DNA from: Silvimonas soli | GTDB taxonomy: Bacteria > Pseudomonadota > Gammaproteobacteria > Burkholderiales > Chitinibacteraceae | NCBI RefSeq assembly: GCF_030035605.1 | Contig: NZ_CP106736.1 | Span: forward strand, 2,604,001 to 2,668,000 | Direction of reading: 5' to 3' | DNA: 64,000 bases | Part shown: piece after piece, positions 53,627-63,390 of the stretch | Layout: every line of letters starts with the position of its first letter | Numbering within the stretch: the stretch's first letter is position 1 | Position numbers and translations under genes: made by a program | Notes under the pieces: model-generated | Databases searched by the model: none | What the model was told of the DNA's origin: nothing | The model's input: only the letters and a program-made list of their open reading frames with translations

Positions 53627-55114
53627 TCAGTATCGTTCAATGCCGCCATCTGTGAGCGGAAGTGCCACCGCTGAACGTGACCCCAACGCATAAATTTTCT
53701 CTTGCCACGGCCCAAGGTCCAGTTCTGCCGCAATATCCTGGACAAGCTGGGTTTGTCCTGTGCGCAAGGCCTTGCCGGTAGGGCCGCCTCCCTGATGATC
53801 ATCGGACCAGCTGATTGGCACCCCGTCAAGCCAGCTGATGTTGGCGCCATAGCGGGCCGCTATATGCACGGATTTCGCGTCGTCTTGCACGCGGAAAGTG
53901 ATCCAGGCCATCAGGTAATTTCCGGCCTCGACGATCGTGCGGCAGGTTTCATCCAGCAGCGCTTCTTCGCTCTGCGCAAGAACGATATTCTTGCTGCAGC
54001 CGCTCAGCACGCGCAGCGCGCGGTTCAGCCGGAGGATTTCGGCTTTCGATGCCATGGAGGCAGCCATGCGGTCCACCATGGCTGCCAACTCCCCCACCTC
54101 GCTACCATCTGCAACCATGCCTGTTCTGGCAAGGTAATCACCTGAACTCAGCTTGCGTGCCGTTTCCGTGATCACAGAAACCGGCCGGATAAACAGTCGA
54201 TCCCCGACGAACCAGACCACCAGGAACGATACCAGGGCAAGACCCAGCCAGAGCGCGACACCACTCAGTAGCTGATGGTCCGCTGCAGCGGTCACTGTAT
54301 TCTTGTCGATACCCGCCCAAAGATAGATGGGTCCACCGGAAGCGTAAGTAAATGGCGTGAATGCGTACAGCTTCAACTGACCATCCAGGCCCGGTTGCTC
54401 GCCGGTGCCTTGACCGCCGTTGGCCAGGATGTTCTGAAAAAATGCCGTTTCTGAAATTTTTGTTCCGACCATGCGCGCTGGGTCGGGATAATGCGCCAGT
54501 ACATTTCCCTGGCTATCCACGAGACCCATGCGGGTTCCGCCCTGCAGACTGGCTTCGCCAAGGCGACGACCAAACCAGCCCAGATCAAGCGAGGCCATCA
54601 AAAGCAGGGATGGTGCTTGCGCTCCAGTGCGGATTGCGATGCCGATCGGCAGAATGCGCTTCCCATCCGTGGTCGAGATGGTGACGGTTCCAGCCAGCAC
54701 ATCCGGTTCGTTCAATACAGCGCCGGCAAATGCGCGATTTTTTGCCGCGTCGAACGCGGCTGCCCGGCCGCTGCACAGTACTGATCCATCGGCCTGTATC
54801 AGGCGAATATTGTCCAGCGCCTGGTTGCGTTTGAGAAAACGCGCCAATGCCTGGCTGCAAAGATCTGTCCGGGCAAAGGGCGTGGGGTCCCGACCAATAA
54901 ACAGAAAAGTCGCCAGATCTCGCGTTTCCTGAACGATACCCGACTGTTGATCTGCAACAAGGGCAGCCTGCGTGCGCAAGGCCTCCAGCGCTTTGGCAAT
55001 ATCAGCGTCCCGCCGCTCTATGGTGCGATAGCAAATGGCCACAACCACGTAGAGCAGTATTACTCCAAGAAGCAAAGAGATCCGCAGACGCAGACTGCTG
55101 AAGTGAATACCCAA
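53627..55114 (-). CDS. Membrane sensor, Cache-HAMP-GAF, without output domain
   Basis: A 495-residue protein with membrane segments near 10-27 and 283-303 enclosing a periplasmic Cache-type domain (GTRMGLVDSQGNVLAHYPDP). HAMP follows near 305-355 (RPVSVITETARKLSSGDYLARTG), then a GAF domain from about 375 (LRVLSGCSKNIVLAQSEEALL). The GAF domain breaks off after SRSAVALPLTDGG, where the last strands are expected, so no kinase, GGDEF or EAL output follows. Probably a truncated gene. It diverges from a second truncated sensor. Confidence 0.78.
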   Translation of the reverse strand: MGIHFSSLRLRISLLLGVILLYVVVAICYRTIERRDADIAKALEALRTQAALVADQQSGIVQETRDLATFLFIGRDPTPFARTDLCSQALARFLKRNQALDNIRLIQADGSVLCSGRAAAFDAAKNRAFAGAVLNEPDVLAGTVTISTTDGKRILPIGIAIRTGAQAPSLLLMASLDLGWFGRRLGEASLQGGTRMGLVDSQGNVLAHYPDPARMVGTKISETAFFQNILANGGQGTGEQPGLDGQLKLYAFTPFTYASGGPIYLWAGIDKNTVTAAADHQLLSGVALWLGLALVSFLVVWFVGDRLFIRPVSVITETARKLSSGDYLARTGMVADGSEVGELAAMVDRMAASMASKAEILRLNRALRVLSGCSKNIVLAQSEEALLDETCRTIVEAGNYLMAWITFRVQDDAKSVHIAARYGANISWLDGVPISWSDDHQGGGPTGKALRTGQTQLVQDIAAELDLGPWQEKIYALGSRSAVALPLTDGGIERY

Positions 55115-55266
55115 TTAAAATCCTTTATATCCAGTCCATGACACCGCATGTTTGGCTTGCCTGGGCTGTACGCGTATGCTTGCCGCCATCAAGTTTTGCC
55201 AAAAGCCTGCATGGCGATTGTCATGCACGTCAAGCCGTTGTGCTTACTGCGTTGCCTGGAAGATGA

Positions 55267-56508
55267 ATGACCAATCGGACACTCAAACGATTTACGCTCC
55301 TTTTGTGGGGCTGCTTCAGCGTATTTGCTGGTTGCATGCTGGCGTTCATTTTTTATGCCCGGGCAGAGAATCAAGTTCGTGTGGCATACGGGATTCAGGT
55401 GGAGTCGCTGAAGCTTGCAACCGAATTGCGCCAGACTTCGGAAGACCTGACCCGCATGGTTCGGACCTACGTGGTCACTGGCGACCCCCGCTATAGCGCC
55501 CATTACCAGCAAATTCTGGATATACGTGATGGACGCAGCCCACGGCCGGCTGACTACTCCAGTGTGCACTGGGATCTTCTTCCTGGCGCATCCCCGCCCA
55601 CTGACACTGTTGCTCCTGCCGCGCTGTTGATGCGCATTCAGTCGGTGGGATTTACCATCCCTGAAATGAACAAATTGTCTGAGGCCAAGCTCAAGTCGGA
55701 TGCTTTGGTCAGTCTGGAACGGTCTGCCATGCAGATTGCGGACGAGACCCCAAACGAAGCCACAACAGGTAATGCCACCGCGAAACGTCTGGCCGCAATA
55801 CGCATGCTGCATGACGCAACATACCTACGAGCCAAGGCGGCCATCATGGGGCCAATTAGCGAGTTCAGCCACATGGTAGCCATGCGAACGGCTGCCCAAG
55901 TCGATCTTGCACAGCGGCACGCGCGTTTCATGATGTGGATCTTCATTATTGCATGTGGTGCTCTCGTAACCCTGCTGTGGCAATTGCGTGCCAGTTTCCA
56001 GGCAGTCCTTGGTGGTTCAGTGGCAGATCTACAGGCGGTCATGAGCAAAGACCCCGACCCGCATACCCTCAAATACACCGAGACTGAGTCGCTTCTGGGG
56101 AGGCTGGCAGAAGTACAACTTACACGCGAGAACTCAGATGGTCAGCGTCGGGAATCCGAGCGAGCGCTGGCAGAGGCGGAGCGTCGTTTCCTCGAAATTG
56201 CGGAAGCAGCTAATGAGAGCATCTGTGTGGTGCAGGACGCATTGATCCGTTTTGCAAACCAGGCGCTGTTGTCGCGAATTGGAAGTGAGCAAAACGAATT
56301 GATTGGGGTCCCGTTTATCGAACTGGTTTACCCCGAAGACCGGAACGAACTAATGGACCGCTACCGCCACCGGGAGGCCGGAGAGCAGAACGAAAGCTCG
56401 AGCACCTTTCGTGTTATTGGAAAGGACGGGGAGGTTTTCGGCGTCTCCAGCCAAGCGAAGCGCTTTCAATGGGCTGGACGCCCCGCAGTCATGTATTTTC
56501 TTCGTTAG
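55267..56508 (+). CDS. Membrane sensor ending in a PAS domain, without output domain
   Basis: A 413-residue protein with membrane segments near 9-29 and 219-238 around a helical periplasmic domain (ELRQTSEDLTRMVRTYVVTG). A coiled coil is near 275-305 and a PAS domain from about 307 (RFLEIAEAANESICVVQDAL, FIELVYPEDRNELMDRY). It stops at AVMYFLR, just where PAS domains of kinases and cyclases continue with RDIT. An output domain is therefore missing, as in its divergent neighbour. The sequence after the stop is AT-rich and unrelated. Confidence 0.75.
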   Translation: MTNRTLKRFTLLLWGCFSVFAGCMLAFIFYARAENQVRVAYGIQVESLKLATELRQTSEDLTRMVRTYVVTGDPRYSAHYQQILDIRDGRSPRPADYSSVHWDLLPGASPPTDTVAPAALLMRIQSVGFTIPEMNKLSEAKLKSDALVSLERSAMQIADETPNEATTGNATAKRLAAIRMLHDATYLRAKAAIMGPISEFSHMVAMRTAAQVDLAQRHARFMMWIFIIACGALVTLLWQLRASFQAVLGGSVADLQAVMSKDPDPHTLKYTETESLLGRLAEVQLTRENSDGQRRESERALAEAERRFLEIAEAANESICVVQDALIRFANQALLSRIGSEQNELIGVPFIELVYPEDRNELMDRYRHREAGEQNESSSTFRVIGKDGEVFGVSSQAKRFQWAGRPAVMYFLR

Positions 56509-57071
56509 GATTACGTCCGGAATTTATTTTTTTAACGATACCGGTTGGCTGGCAATTTTGGGTACGAAAGTACCCGTTCAATTCAAGAGAAACTGGACGT
56601 TGACGGTTACGGAGCGCCCATCGTCGGGTCCCCGGCTGTAACCAGCCGTGTCGTTTCACAATTGCGAACGGCAGCTTTGGCCGACGAGCTGCCCACAGTT
56701 GGTTGGGGCTGACGGCAAATCGGCCAAAGCGGAAGTTGGCAGCCACTATCGTCACTGGCCGCTACCGACCAATTGCGGACTGTTTTATGGCTCAAGGCAA
56801 CGACCTTAACTGCAGGCCCCCTGAGGCAGGGACAGGCCACTACATGGGCATCGCTGCTATGTGCGACGTCGTACAGACGCTCGTGCCAATGTGGAGAATC
56901 ATACTGTCAATGCATGCAAATCCGGCCTGGATGAGCATTTGGAGTAGCACGCGTAATTAGCACAATCTGCAAGCATGGTCGCACAAGCTAGTGCGGCCGC
57001 GAAGGTCAGATTGACTAGTCCGGTAGGTTGCATTGAGTGCCCAGGCGTCGGGTGGGCAGGGAGTAACGATC
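56509..57071. other. Gene-free stretch with repeat-like sequence
   Basis: 563 bases between the truncated PAS sensor and the slipin gene. Open frames on both strands have low-quality, arginine-rich translations. The part near 56640-56780 (GCGAACGGCAGCTTTGGCC and TCGGCCAAAGCGGAAGTTGG) carries related half-sites in opposite orientation and looks like an intergenic repeat rather than a gene. Confidence 0.4.
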
Positions 57072-57965
57072 ATGAATCTCATCACCGTATTTCTGGTAGT
57101 TCTGCTTTTCTGCATCGGGCTTGCCGTCGGTCAATGGGCAAACCTCTACCTTGCGCTGCCGTTTTTTGCCGTTGCGCTTATCGTCGCGGCCTCTCTGAAA
57201 GTGGCCAACGTCTGGCAAAAATTTGTCATTCTGCGGCTGGGTAAACTGCAGAGTGTGAAGGGCCCGGGTCTGTTTGCGATCATCCCGATCTTGGACAACG
57301 TCGTCGCGGTTGTCGACGTGCGCATCCAAACCACGGCCTTCAATGCGGAACAGGCGCTGACCCGGGATACTGTTCCCGTTAATGTCGACGCGATCATCTT
57401 CTGGCATGTGCACGATGCAGAAAAAGCGGCCTTGGCCATTACCAATTACCGCGAGGCCATTGACCGCGTTGCACAAACCTCCCTGCGCGAAATGATTGGG
57501 TCTTCGATGCTGGCCTCGCTGTTATCTGACCGCAAGGACGCGGACATGCAGTTGAAGGATGAGATTGGCAAAAAAACGGCACCGTGGGGTATCTCAGTCA
57601 GTTCGGTAGAAATTCGAGATGTCGCCATTCCGGTGGCATTGCAGGACGCCATGTCACGGCAGGCACAGGCTGAACGCGAGAAACAGGCCAGAGTGATCCT
57701 GGGGTCTGCCGAAGCGGCCATCGCCGGAAAATTTGTCGAGGCCGCAGATATATACGCCGGACACCCCGCTGCGCTGCAGCTACGGGCCATGAATATCATT
57801 TACGAAACAACGAAAGAGCGCGGCGCTACCATCCTGATTCCAAGCGCCATGGTTGATAGTCTGAATCCTTCAACGACGTTAGCCCTGGCCTTCGGCAGCA
57901 AAGCCGTTGCGGACCCTTCCGTGGAGCGGCCGCAGAGAACCGAGGCGGGCGCTCAGTTGGACTGA
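57072..57965 (+). CDS. Slipin (SPFH/Band 7) membrane protein
   Basis: A 297-residue stomatin-like protein. Hydrophobic N terminus near 3-45, then the SPFH domain: VILRLGKLQSVKGPGLFAIIPILD near 56-79, ALTRDTVPVNVDAIIFWHV near 99-117, LREMIGSS and WGISVSSVEIRDVAIP near 176-191. A helical tail follows, QAQAEREKQARVILGSAEAA. It should oligomerise on membranes. GGGAG precedes the ATG at 57072. Its usual NfeD partner is not adjacent. Confidence 0.88.
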   Translation: MNLITVFLVVLLFCIGLAVGQWANLYLALPFFAVALIVAASLKVANVWQKFVILRLGKLQSVKGPGLFAIIPILDNVVAVVDVRIQTTAFNAEQALTRDTVPVNVDAIIFWHVHDAEKAALAITNYREAIDRVAQTSLREMIGSSMLASLLSDRKDADMQLKDEIGKKTAPWGISVSSVEIRDVAIPVALQDAMSRQAQAEREKQARVILGSAEAAIAGKFVEAADIYAGHPAALQLRAMNIIYETTKERGATILIPSAMVDSLNPSTTLALAFGSKAVADPSVERPQRTEAGAQLD

Positions 57966-58628
57966 ACGGCCCTGGGTCCGTTTGCAGAACGATGGGCAGC
58001 GACACGCCCGGATTCAATATCCAATTAATATTCCGATCCGATGGCCGAGCCTAGCCTTCGAGGTGGCGGGTGCCGGAAAGCCACCGCGCACCTGCCACCC
58101 GGCCGGCTCGCGCAAATCAATTCAAGCGCCCCTCCCAAAAGGCCCGAGCCGGTGTTCTTGCCCCTTGAGTCCTTCAGCGTTGTGGCGCGCCTTATGTTTG
58201 TTTGCGTACAGAAGGCATCCCACCGCTCATTCACCATTGTGGCAACCGGTGTACCGAATCCTGGATTTTCAAGATCCGGCCTAGCCAACACGGCGGGATT
58301 TGACCCGCAGGTATGCCGGTCGCCGCGCAGATACACGACAATCGATTTGGGCGCATAGCTGGCAAACCGTTGCCCGCACCGGTGCTGGTGGGCCGTTTGC
58401 CGAGGTCGACTTTTTCGTTTTCCCGCACCCTGAAATCATTTGAATCGATTTTCATGCCAGCCTTTTGGCGGTGGTCGCCGCACAGCGCGTTCAGCTCAGC
58501 TCAGCTGCTGATGTCCGCACACTGGAGTTTTGAATCTGTCCCAGGCAAATACCGGCAACGCAACCGACACATGTACGCGGCGTGCATTGACTTGGGTGCC
58601 AGCCAAACAAAATGAGGACAGACAAACA
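57966..58628. other. Gene-free stretch resembling a dispersed intergenic repeat
   Basis: 663 bases between slipin and the alcohol dehydrogenase. Open frames exist on both strands (for example 58025-58336 minus and 58041-58358 plus) but the translations are of the type often mis-annotated as hypothetical proteins from repeats. No ribosome binding site or domain supports a gene. Confidence 0.45.
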
Positions 58629-59669
58629 TCACCCCGCCTCGATAATGACCTTCAGCGCGCCGGTATTGGCGGCGTGTCCGAACGCCTCGTAGGCGTCCAT
58701 GATCTGGTCGAGCTTGAAGTGATGGGTCACCAGCAGTTTGGGGTCGATTTTGTGAGACTGCAGCGTTTTGAGCAGCATGGGCGTACTGGCCGTATCGACA
58801 AGACGCGTGGTGATGGTGATATTGCGGCTCCATAGCAGTTCCAGGTGTAAATCCACCTTGACACCATGAACGCCAATATTGGCGATGGTGCCGCCTGCCG
58901 CGATGATTTGTTCGCACAGCTCGAAAGTAGCCGGAATCCCCACCGCTTCAATGGCGGTATCCACACCGCAATGGCCGGTCTGCTGCATGATTTTTTCAAC
59001 AGCTTTGCCATCTGCACTATTGATCACCGATGTCGCGCCAAACCGTTTTGCCACTTCCAGTCGCTTGTCGTCCAGATCGACCATGATGATTTCAGCCGGG
59101 GAATAAAACTGCGCAGTCAGTAAGGTGGCGAGCCCGATGGGGCCCGCGCCCACAATGGCCACGGTACTCCCCGGCTGAACCTTGCCATTGAGCACCCCAC
59201 ACTCGAACCCGGTCGGCAGAATGTCGCTCAGCATCACCAGCGCCTCTTCATCCGCGCCGTCCGGAATCGGGTACAAGCTGTTGTCGGCATGCGGAATCCG
59301 CACAAACTCGGCCTGAGTGCCATCAATGGTATTGCCCAGAATCCAGCCCCCGGTGGTGCAGTGGGAAAACATCTGTTTGCGGCAATAGTCGCACTTGCCG
59401 CAAGCACTGATACACGAGATCAATACCCGATCACCCGGTTTGAACGAACTCACCCCGGCCCCAACGGATTCAACAACGCCAACGCCTTCATGCCCCAGAA
59501 TGCGGCCCGGCTCGCAAGTCGGGACATCGCCTTTAAGGATGTGTAGATCGGTGCCGCAAATGGTGGTTTTGCTGATCTTGACGATGGCATCTGTGTGAGC
59601 GACCACTTCTGGCTTGGGCCTGTCCTCCAAACCCTTGGATAAGGGGCCTTTATAGACGAATGCTTTCAT
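58629..59669 (-). CDS. Zinc-dependent alcohol dehydrogenase (MDR family)
   Basis: A 346-residue medium-chain dehydrogenase. Catalytic zinc ligands are Cys38 in TTICGTDLH and His60-Glu61 in GHEG. The structural zinc site is Cys90, 93, 96 and 104. The NAD-binding motif is VAIVGAGPIGLATLL near 169-183. Substrate is probably a short alcohol or aldehyde. It may be co-transcribed with the upstream aldolase and phosphoketolase, with a 212-base gap, and could consume acetaldehyde or regenerate NAD. Confidence 0.9.
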   Translation of the reverse strand: MKAFVYKGPLSKGLEDRPKPEVVAHTDAIVKISKTTICGTDLHILKGDVPTCEPGRILGHEGVGVVESVGAGVSSFKPGDRVLISCISACGKCDYCRKQMFSHCTTGGWILGNTIDGTQAEFVRIPHADNSLYPIPDGADEEALVMLSDILPTGFECGVLNGKVQPGSTVAIVGAGPIGLATLLTAQFYSPAEIIMVDLDDKRLEVAKRFGATSVINSADGKAVEKIMQQTGHCGVDTAIEAVGIPATFELCEQIIAAGGTIANIGVHGVKVDLHLELLWSRNITITTRLVDTASTPMLLKTLQSHKIDPKLLVTHHFKLDQIMDAYEAFGHAANTGALKVIIEAG

Positions 59670-59881
59670 TAGTCATGTCCTTTCTTCAGGTTCAAACTGC
59701 GAAGGCTTGGCGCATTGCCAGGTGGCCTACACCAGCGCTATCTTTTGCGCCCTTGCTGCTTTGGTCTGTTCGCCAAAGCACATAACGGGTACTGCACGCC
59801 AGCGGACAAGGACAGGCTGGAACCGGCTGGTTTGAAGGTGCAACAGAGCGACCAGGCAGGACATCGCCTGGCCCGTTGATC

Positions 59882-60922
59882 TTATCCATTGCCCTCCATC
59901 GCGATGTCATAGTCGCCACGTAATGCCGCCCAGTTACAGCGGGCGCGGTGTAACAATGCTTGCTGCGCCTTTGCTTTATTGGTGTCATCACCGTTCCAGA
60001 TGGCCAGCGCGGGCCGCTGGATTGCGCGGGCGAAGGAAAACGTCAGCACCCATGGCAATGGCGATCCATAAGCGTTGAAACGCACGGCCATGGCGTTCAG
60101 GCGCGCTGAGGCTTGCTCACCCGTTTGCCCTCCTGACAGAAAAGCAACCCCGGCGACGGCAGCCGGTACCACGCGTAACAAACAATGGACGGTTGTATCC
60201 GCCACCTGATCTGCGGTTTCCTGCTTGGGGCAAGCCAGCCCGGGCAGTACCATCCCCGGTTTCAGGATCATGGCCTCTAGCAATACTCGCTGCTCATATA
60301 ACTGGTTAAAGACCGCATGCAAGACCTGTTCAGTGACCTTGCCGCACTCCTCGATCCCATGTTCTCCGGTCATTAATATTTCTGGCTCAACGATCGGCAC
60401 TAAACCCACCTCCTGGCAGAGCGCGGCATAGCGCGCCAAGGCGTGGGCATTGGCCTCAATACAGCCCTGACTGGGCAAGCCATTGCCGATGGTTATCACC
60501 GCTCGCCACTTGGCGAACCGGGCTCCCATCTGGAAATACGCCTGCAACCGTCCGCGCAAGCCGTCCAGACCCTCCGTTACTTTCTCGCCGGGATGACCCG
60601 CCTGTGTTTTGGCGCCCAGATCAACCTTGATCCCCGGGGTTATGCCCGTATCGGCGAGCACATTGAGAAAAGACGGGCCTTCCCGGCTTTCTTGCCGAAT
60701 GGTTTCGTCATACAGGATGACCCCGCTGATGTATTCAGCCAGTCTCGGTGTCGTGATGATCAATTCACGCCAGGCGCGTCGGACATCCATCGTCTGTGCA
60801 ATACCCAGTTCAGCAAATTCTTCGTTACAGGTTGAATTGCTTTCGTCCATGGCGAGCAGACCTTTGCCGGACGCAACGAGCCCCCGGGCCGTATCAATCA
60901 ATTCCAGCTCCTGGGCGTTCAT
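59882..60922 (-). CDS. Class I fructose-bisphosphate aldolase
   Basis: A 346-residue Schiff-base aldolase of the eukaryote-like class I type: GKGLLAMDESNSTCNEEFAELG near 19-40, SREGPSFLNVLADTGITPGIKVDLG near 79-103, VPIVEPEILMTGEHGI near 175-190, and the Schiff-base lysine Lys221 in ILKPGMV. It splits fructose 1,6-bisphosphate reversibly without metal. Its ATG overlaps the phosphoketolase stop by four bases (ATGA), so the two are coupled. Confidence 0.93.
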   Translation of the reverse strand: MNAQELELIDTARGLVASGKGLLAMDESNSTCNEEFAELGIAQTMDVRRAWRELIITTPRLAEYISGVILYDETIRQESREGPSFLNVLADTGITPGIKVDLGAKTQAGHPGEKVTEGLDGLRGRLQAYFQMGARFAKWRAVITIGNGLPSQGCIEANAHALARYAALCQEVGLVPIVEPEILMTGEHGIEECGKVTEQVLHAVFNQLYEQRVLLEAMILKPGMVLPGLACPKQETADQVADTTVHCLLRVVPAAVAGVAFLSGGQTGEQASARLNAMAVRFNAYGSPLPWVLTFSFARAIQRPALAIWNGDDTNKAKAQQALLHRARCNWAALRGDYDIAMEGNG

Positions 60923-63291
60923 TCCAGCGGCTCCCATTTCCAGTTGCAAATTTCAGGAAGATCCTCGCCGTGTTGATTGATATACCAGCTGTGCTCAATC
61001 AGTTTGTCTTGCACAAACTGTTTGAGATAAGCCCCAGTACTGCCGCCGCCATGCGGTAACCGGTCAACCACGTCTTGTACCAAGTGGAACCGGTCCAGTT
61101 TGTTCTGCACCCGCATATCAAAGCTGGTCGTGATCGTGCCTTCTTCGATGTAGCCACGCACATGCAGGTTGCGGTTGAGTCGGCGGTAGGTGAGCCGATG
61201 CACCAGCCACGGATAGCCATGGAAAGCAAAAACAATGGGTTTGTCAGAGGTAAAAAGCGAGTCGTAATCGGTGTCGCTCAAGCCGTGCGGATGTTCCGTG
61301 CAAGGCTGCAGCTTCATGAGATCCACCACGTTGATCACCCGCATTTTCAGGTCCGGAAGGTGCTGGTGAAGCATGGATACGGCAGCCAGAATCTCCAGCG
61401 TGGGCGTGTCACCGCAACACGCCATCACCACATCCGGCTCGACGCCCTGGTCATTGCTGGCCCATTGCCAGATACCGATACCCTGCGTGCAATGTGTTAC
61501 CGCGGCGTCCATATCCAGCCATTGCGGTAAGGCATGTTTGCCAGCCACCACGACATTGACGTAGTGCCGACTGCGCAGGCAATGGTCGAACACCGAGAGC
61601 AAGCAATTGGCATCGGGCGGTAGGTACACCCGCACAATGTCGGCTTTTTTGTTGATCACATGATCAAGAAAGCCCGGGTCTTGATGGGTAAAGCCATTGT
61701 GGTCCTGCTGCCAGACGTGAGAGGTCAACAGGTAGTTAAGCGAAGCAATTTTGGGTCGCCACGGCAAGGTGGCGGTGACCTTCAGCCACTTGGCATGCTG
61801 ACTGAACATGGAGTCAACGATGCGGATAAACGCTTCATAACTGTTGAATAATCCGTGTCGGCCGGTTAACAGATAGCCTTCCAGCCACCCTTGGCATTGG
61901 TGCTCGCTGAGCATGGCATCCAATACACGTCCGGTGGGTTCCAATGCTTCATCGTTACCCAGCTTGCGGGCATCCCACTGCCTGTTGGTGACTTCAAAAA
62001 CTGACCCCAACAGATTGGATAGCGTTTCGTCAGGCCCGAAAATACGAAAGTTTCCCTGCGCCAGATTGGCGCTGACCACATCCCGCAAAAAACCGCCCAA
62101 CACTTGGGTATCCTGGGCATCAACCGCACCGGGGGCCGCGACGTGTACCGCATGCAGCCGGAAGTCAGGCATGCGCAGATCGTGTAGCAGTAATCCGCCA
62201 TTGGCATGAGGATTGGCGCCCATGCGCAGCTTACCCTGCGGCGCCAGTTCAGCTAATTCCGGAATGAGGCGACCCATAGCGTCGAACAGTTGTTCCGGTT
62301 TATAGCTTTTCATCCAGGCCTCAAGCTGCTGCAAGTGTTCAGGGTGTTTCTCATCCACCACCAACGGCACCTGGTGTGAGCGGAATGTACCCTCAACCTG
62401 CAGCCCGTCCACTTCTTTCGGGCCAGTCCAGCCCTTGGGTGACTTGAGAACGATCATCGGCCAGCGCGGGCGCCCAACGCCGTGCCCACTGCGGGCGTCA
62501 CGCTGGATCTGCCGGATATCCTGAATCGCCTGCTCCAGCACCACGGCCATGCGCTGATGCATGGAGGCGGGATCGCTTCCCTCCACAAAATGCGGTGTCC
62601 AGCCACAGCCCTGGAAAAACTGCGCTAGTTCTTCGTGCTCTATGCGGGCCAGCAGCGTCGGGTTGCTGATTTTGTAGCCATTCAAATGCAGGATCGGCAG
62701 CACTGCACCGTCAGTCACTGGGTCCAGAAACTTGTTGGAATGCCATGCTGTGGCCAACGGCCCGGTTTCTGCCTCACCATCTCCCACTACGCACGCCACA
62801 ATCAGATCTGGATTGTCGAACGCCGCGCCAAATGCGTGGCTTAGCGAATAGCCCAGCTCACCGCCTTCATGGATTGATCCTGGCGTGGTGGGGGCGACAT
62901 GACTGGAAATACCTCCCGGAAACGAAAACTGCATGAACAGTTTTTTCATGCCGGCTTCATCCTGACCAATGTCGGGATAAATCTCGCTATATGACCCTTC
63001 CAGGTAGGTATTGCCCACCAGCGCAGGACCGCCATGCCCGGGGCCGGCGATATAAAACATGTTCAGATCATATTTGTTGATCACGCGATTCAGGTGCACA
63101 TAAATAAAATTCTGACCGGGAGTGGTACCCCAATGGCCGACCACTAGCGGTTTTACGTGGGCCAGTGTCAGTGGCACGCGCAACAATGCGTTGTCATAAA
63201 GGTAGATCTGCCCGACGGACAAATAATTGGCGGCGCGCCAGTAAGCGTCCATTTTGCGAAGCAGGTCAGGCACGAGGGGTTCGGTTTTCAT
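60919..63291 (-). CDS. xfp: Phosphoketolase
   Basis: A 790-residue thiamine-diphosphate enzyme that cleaves xylulose 5-phosphate (and often fructose 6-phosphate) to acetyl phosphate. Motifs include LVVGHWGTTPGQNFIYVHLN near 48-67, the thiamine-binding GDGEAETGPLATAWHSNKF near 168-186, and VHVAAPGAVDAQDTQVLGG near 385-403. Length matches the family. The partner aldolase overlaps its end and tpiA lies upstream, so this is a carbon-conserving bypass module. Confidence 0.95.
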   Translation of the reverse strand: MKTEPLVPDLLRKMDAYWRAANYLSVGQIYLYDNALLRVPLTLAHVKPLVVGHWGTTPGQNFIYVHLNRVINKYDLNMFYIAGPGHGGPALVGNTYLEGSYSEIYPDIGQDEAGMKKLFMQFSFPGGISSHVAPTTPGSIHEGGELGYSLSHAFGAAFDNPDLIVACVVGDGEAETGPLATAWHSNKFLDPVTDGAVLPILHLNGYKISNPTLLARIEHEELAQFFQGCGWTPHFVEGSDPASMHQRMAVVLEQAIQDIRQIQRDARSGHGVGRPRWPMIVLKSPKGWTGPKEVDGLQVEGTFRSHQVPLVVDEKHPEHLQQLEAWMKSYKPEQLFDAMGRLIPELAELAPQGKLRMGANPHANGGLLLHDLRMPDFRLHAVHVAAPGAVDAQDTQVLGGFLRDVVSANLAQGNFRIFGPDETLSNLLGSVFEVTNRQWDARKLGNDEALEPTGRVLDAMLSEHQCQGWLEGYLLTGRHGLFNSYEAFIRIVDSMFSQHAKWLKVTATLPWRPKIASLNYLLTSHVWQQDHNGFTHQDPGFLDHVINKKADIVRVYLPPDANCLLSVFDHCLRSRHYVNVVVAGKHALPQWLDMDAAVTHCTQGIGIWQWASNDQGVEPDVVMACCGDTPTLEILAAVSMLHQHLPDLKMRVINVVDLMKLQPCTEHPHGLSDTDYDSLFTSDKPIVFAFHGYPWLVHRLTYRRLNRNLHVRGYIEEGTITTSFDMRVQNKLDRFHLVQDVVDRLPHGGGSTGAYLKQFVQDKLIEHSWYINQHGEDLPEICNWKWEPLE

Positions 63292-63390
63292 GATTCAGGT
63301 TTCCTGATGCTTTGGTTCAGCCCCCGGCGGTCTGACGGGCGCTATCGGTGGTTAGCTTTCCTCATCAATCGAGCACGCTGCGGGTATCGA

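Noticed and set aside
53536..53850. Frameshifted continuation of the truncated GAF sensor
   Set aside because: The alternative frame after the break does not resemble the missing GAF strands or any output domain, so a simple one-base frameshift does not repair the gene.
58025..58358. Hypothetical protein genes between slipin and the dehydrogenase
   Set aside because: Open frames exist on both strands at once, without start signals, and look like repeat-derived translations.
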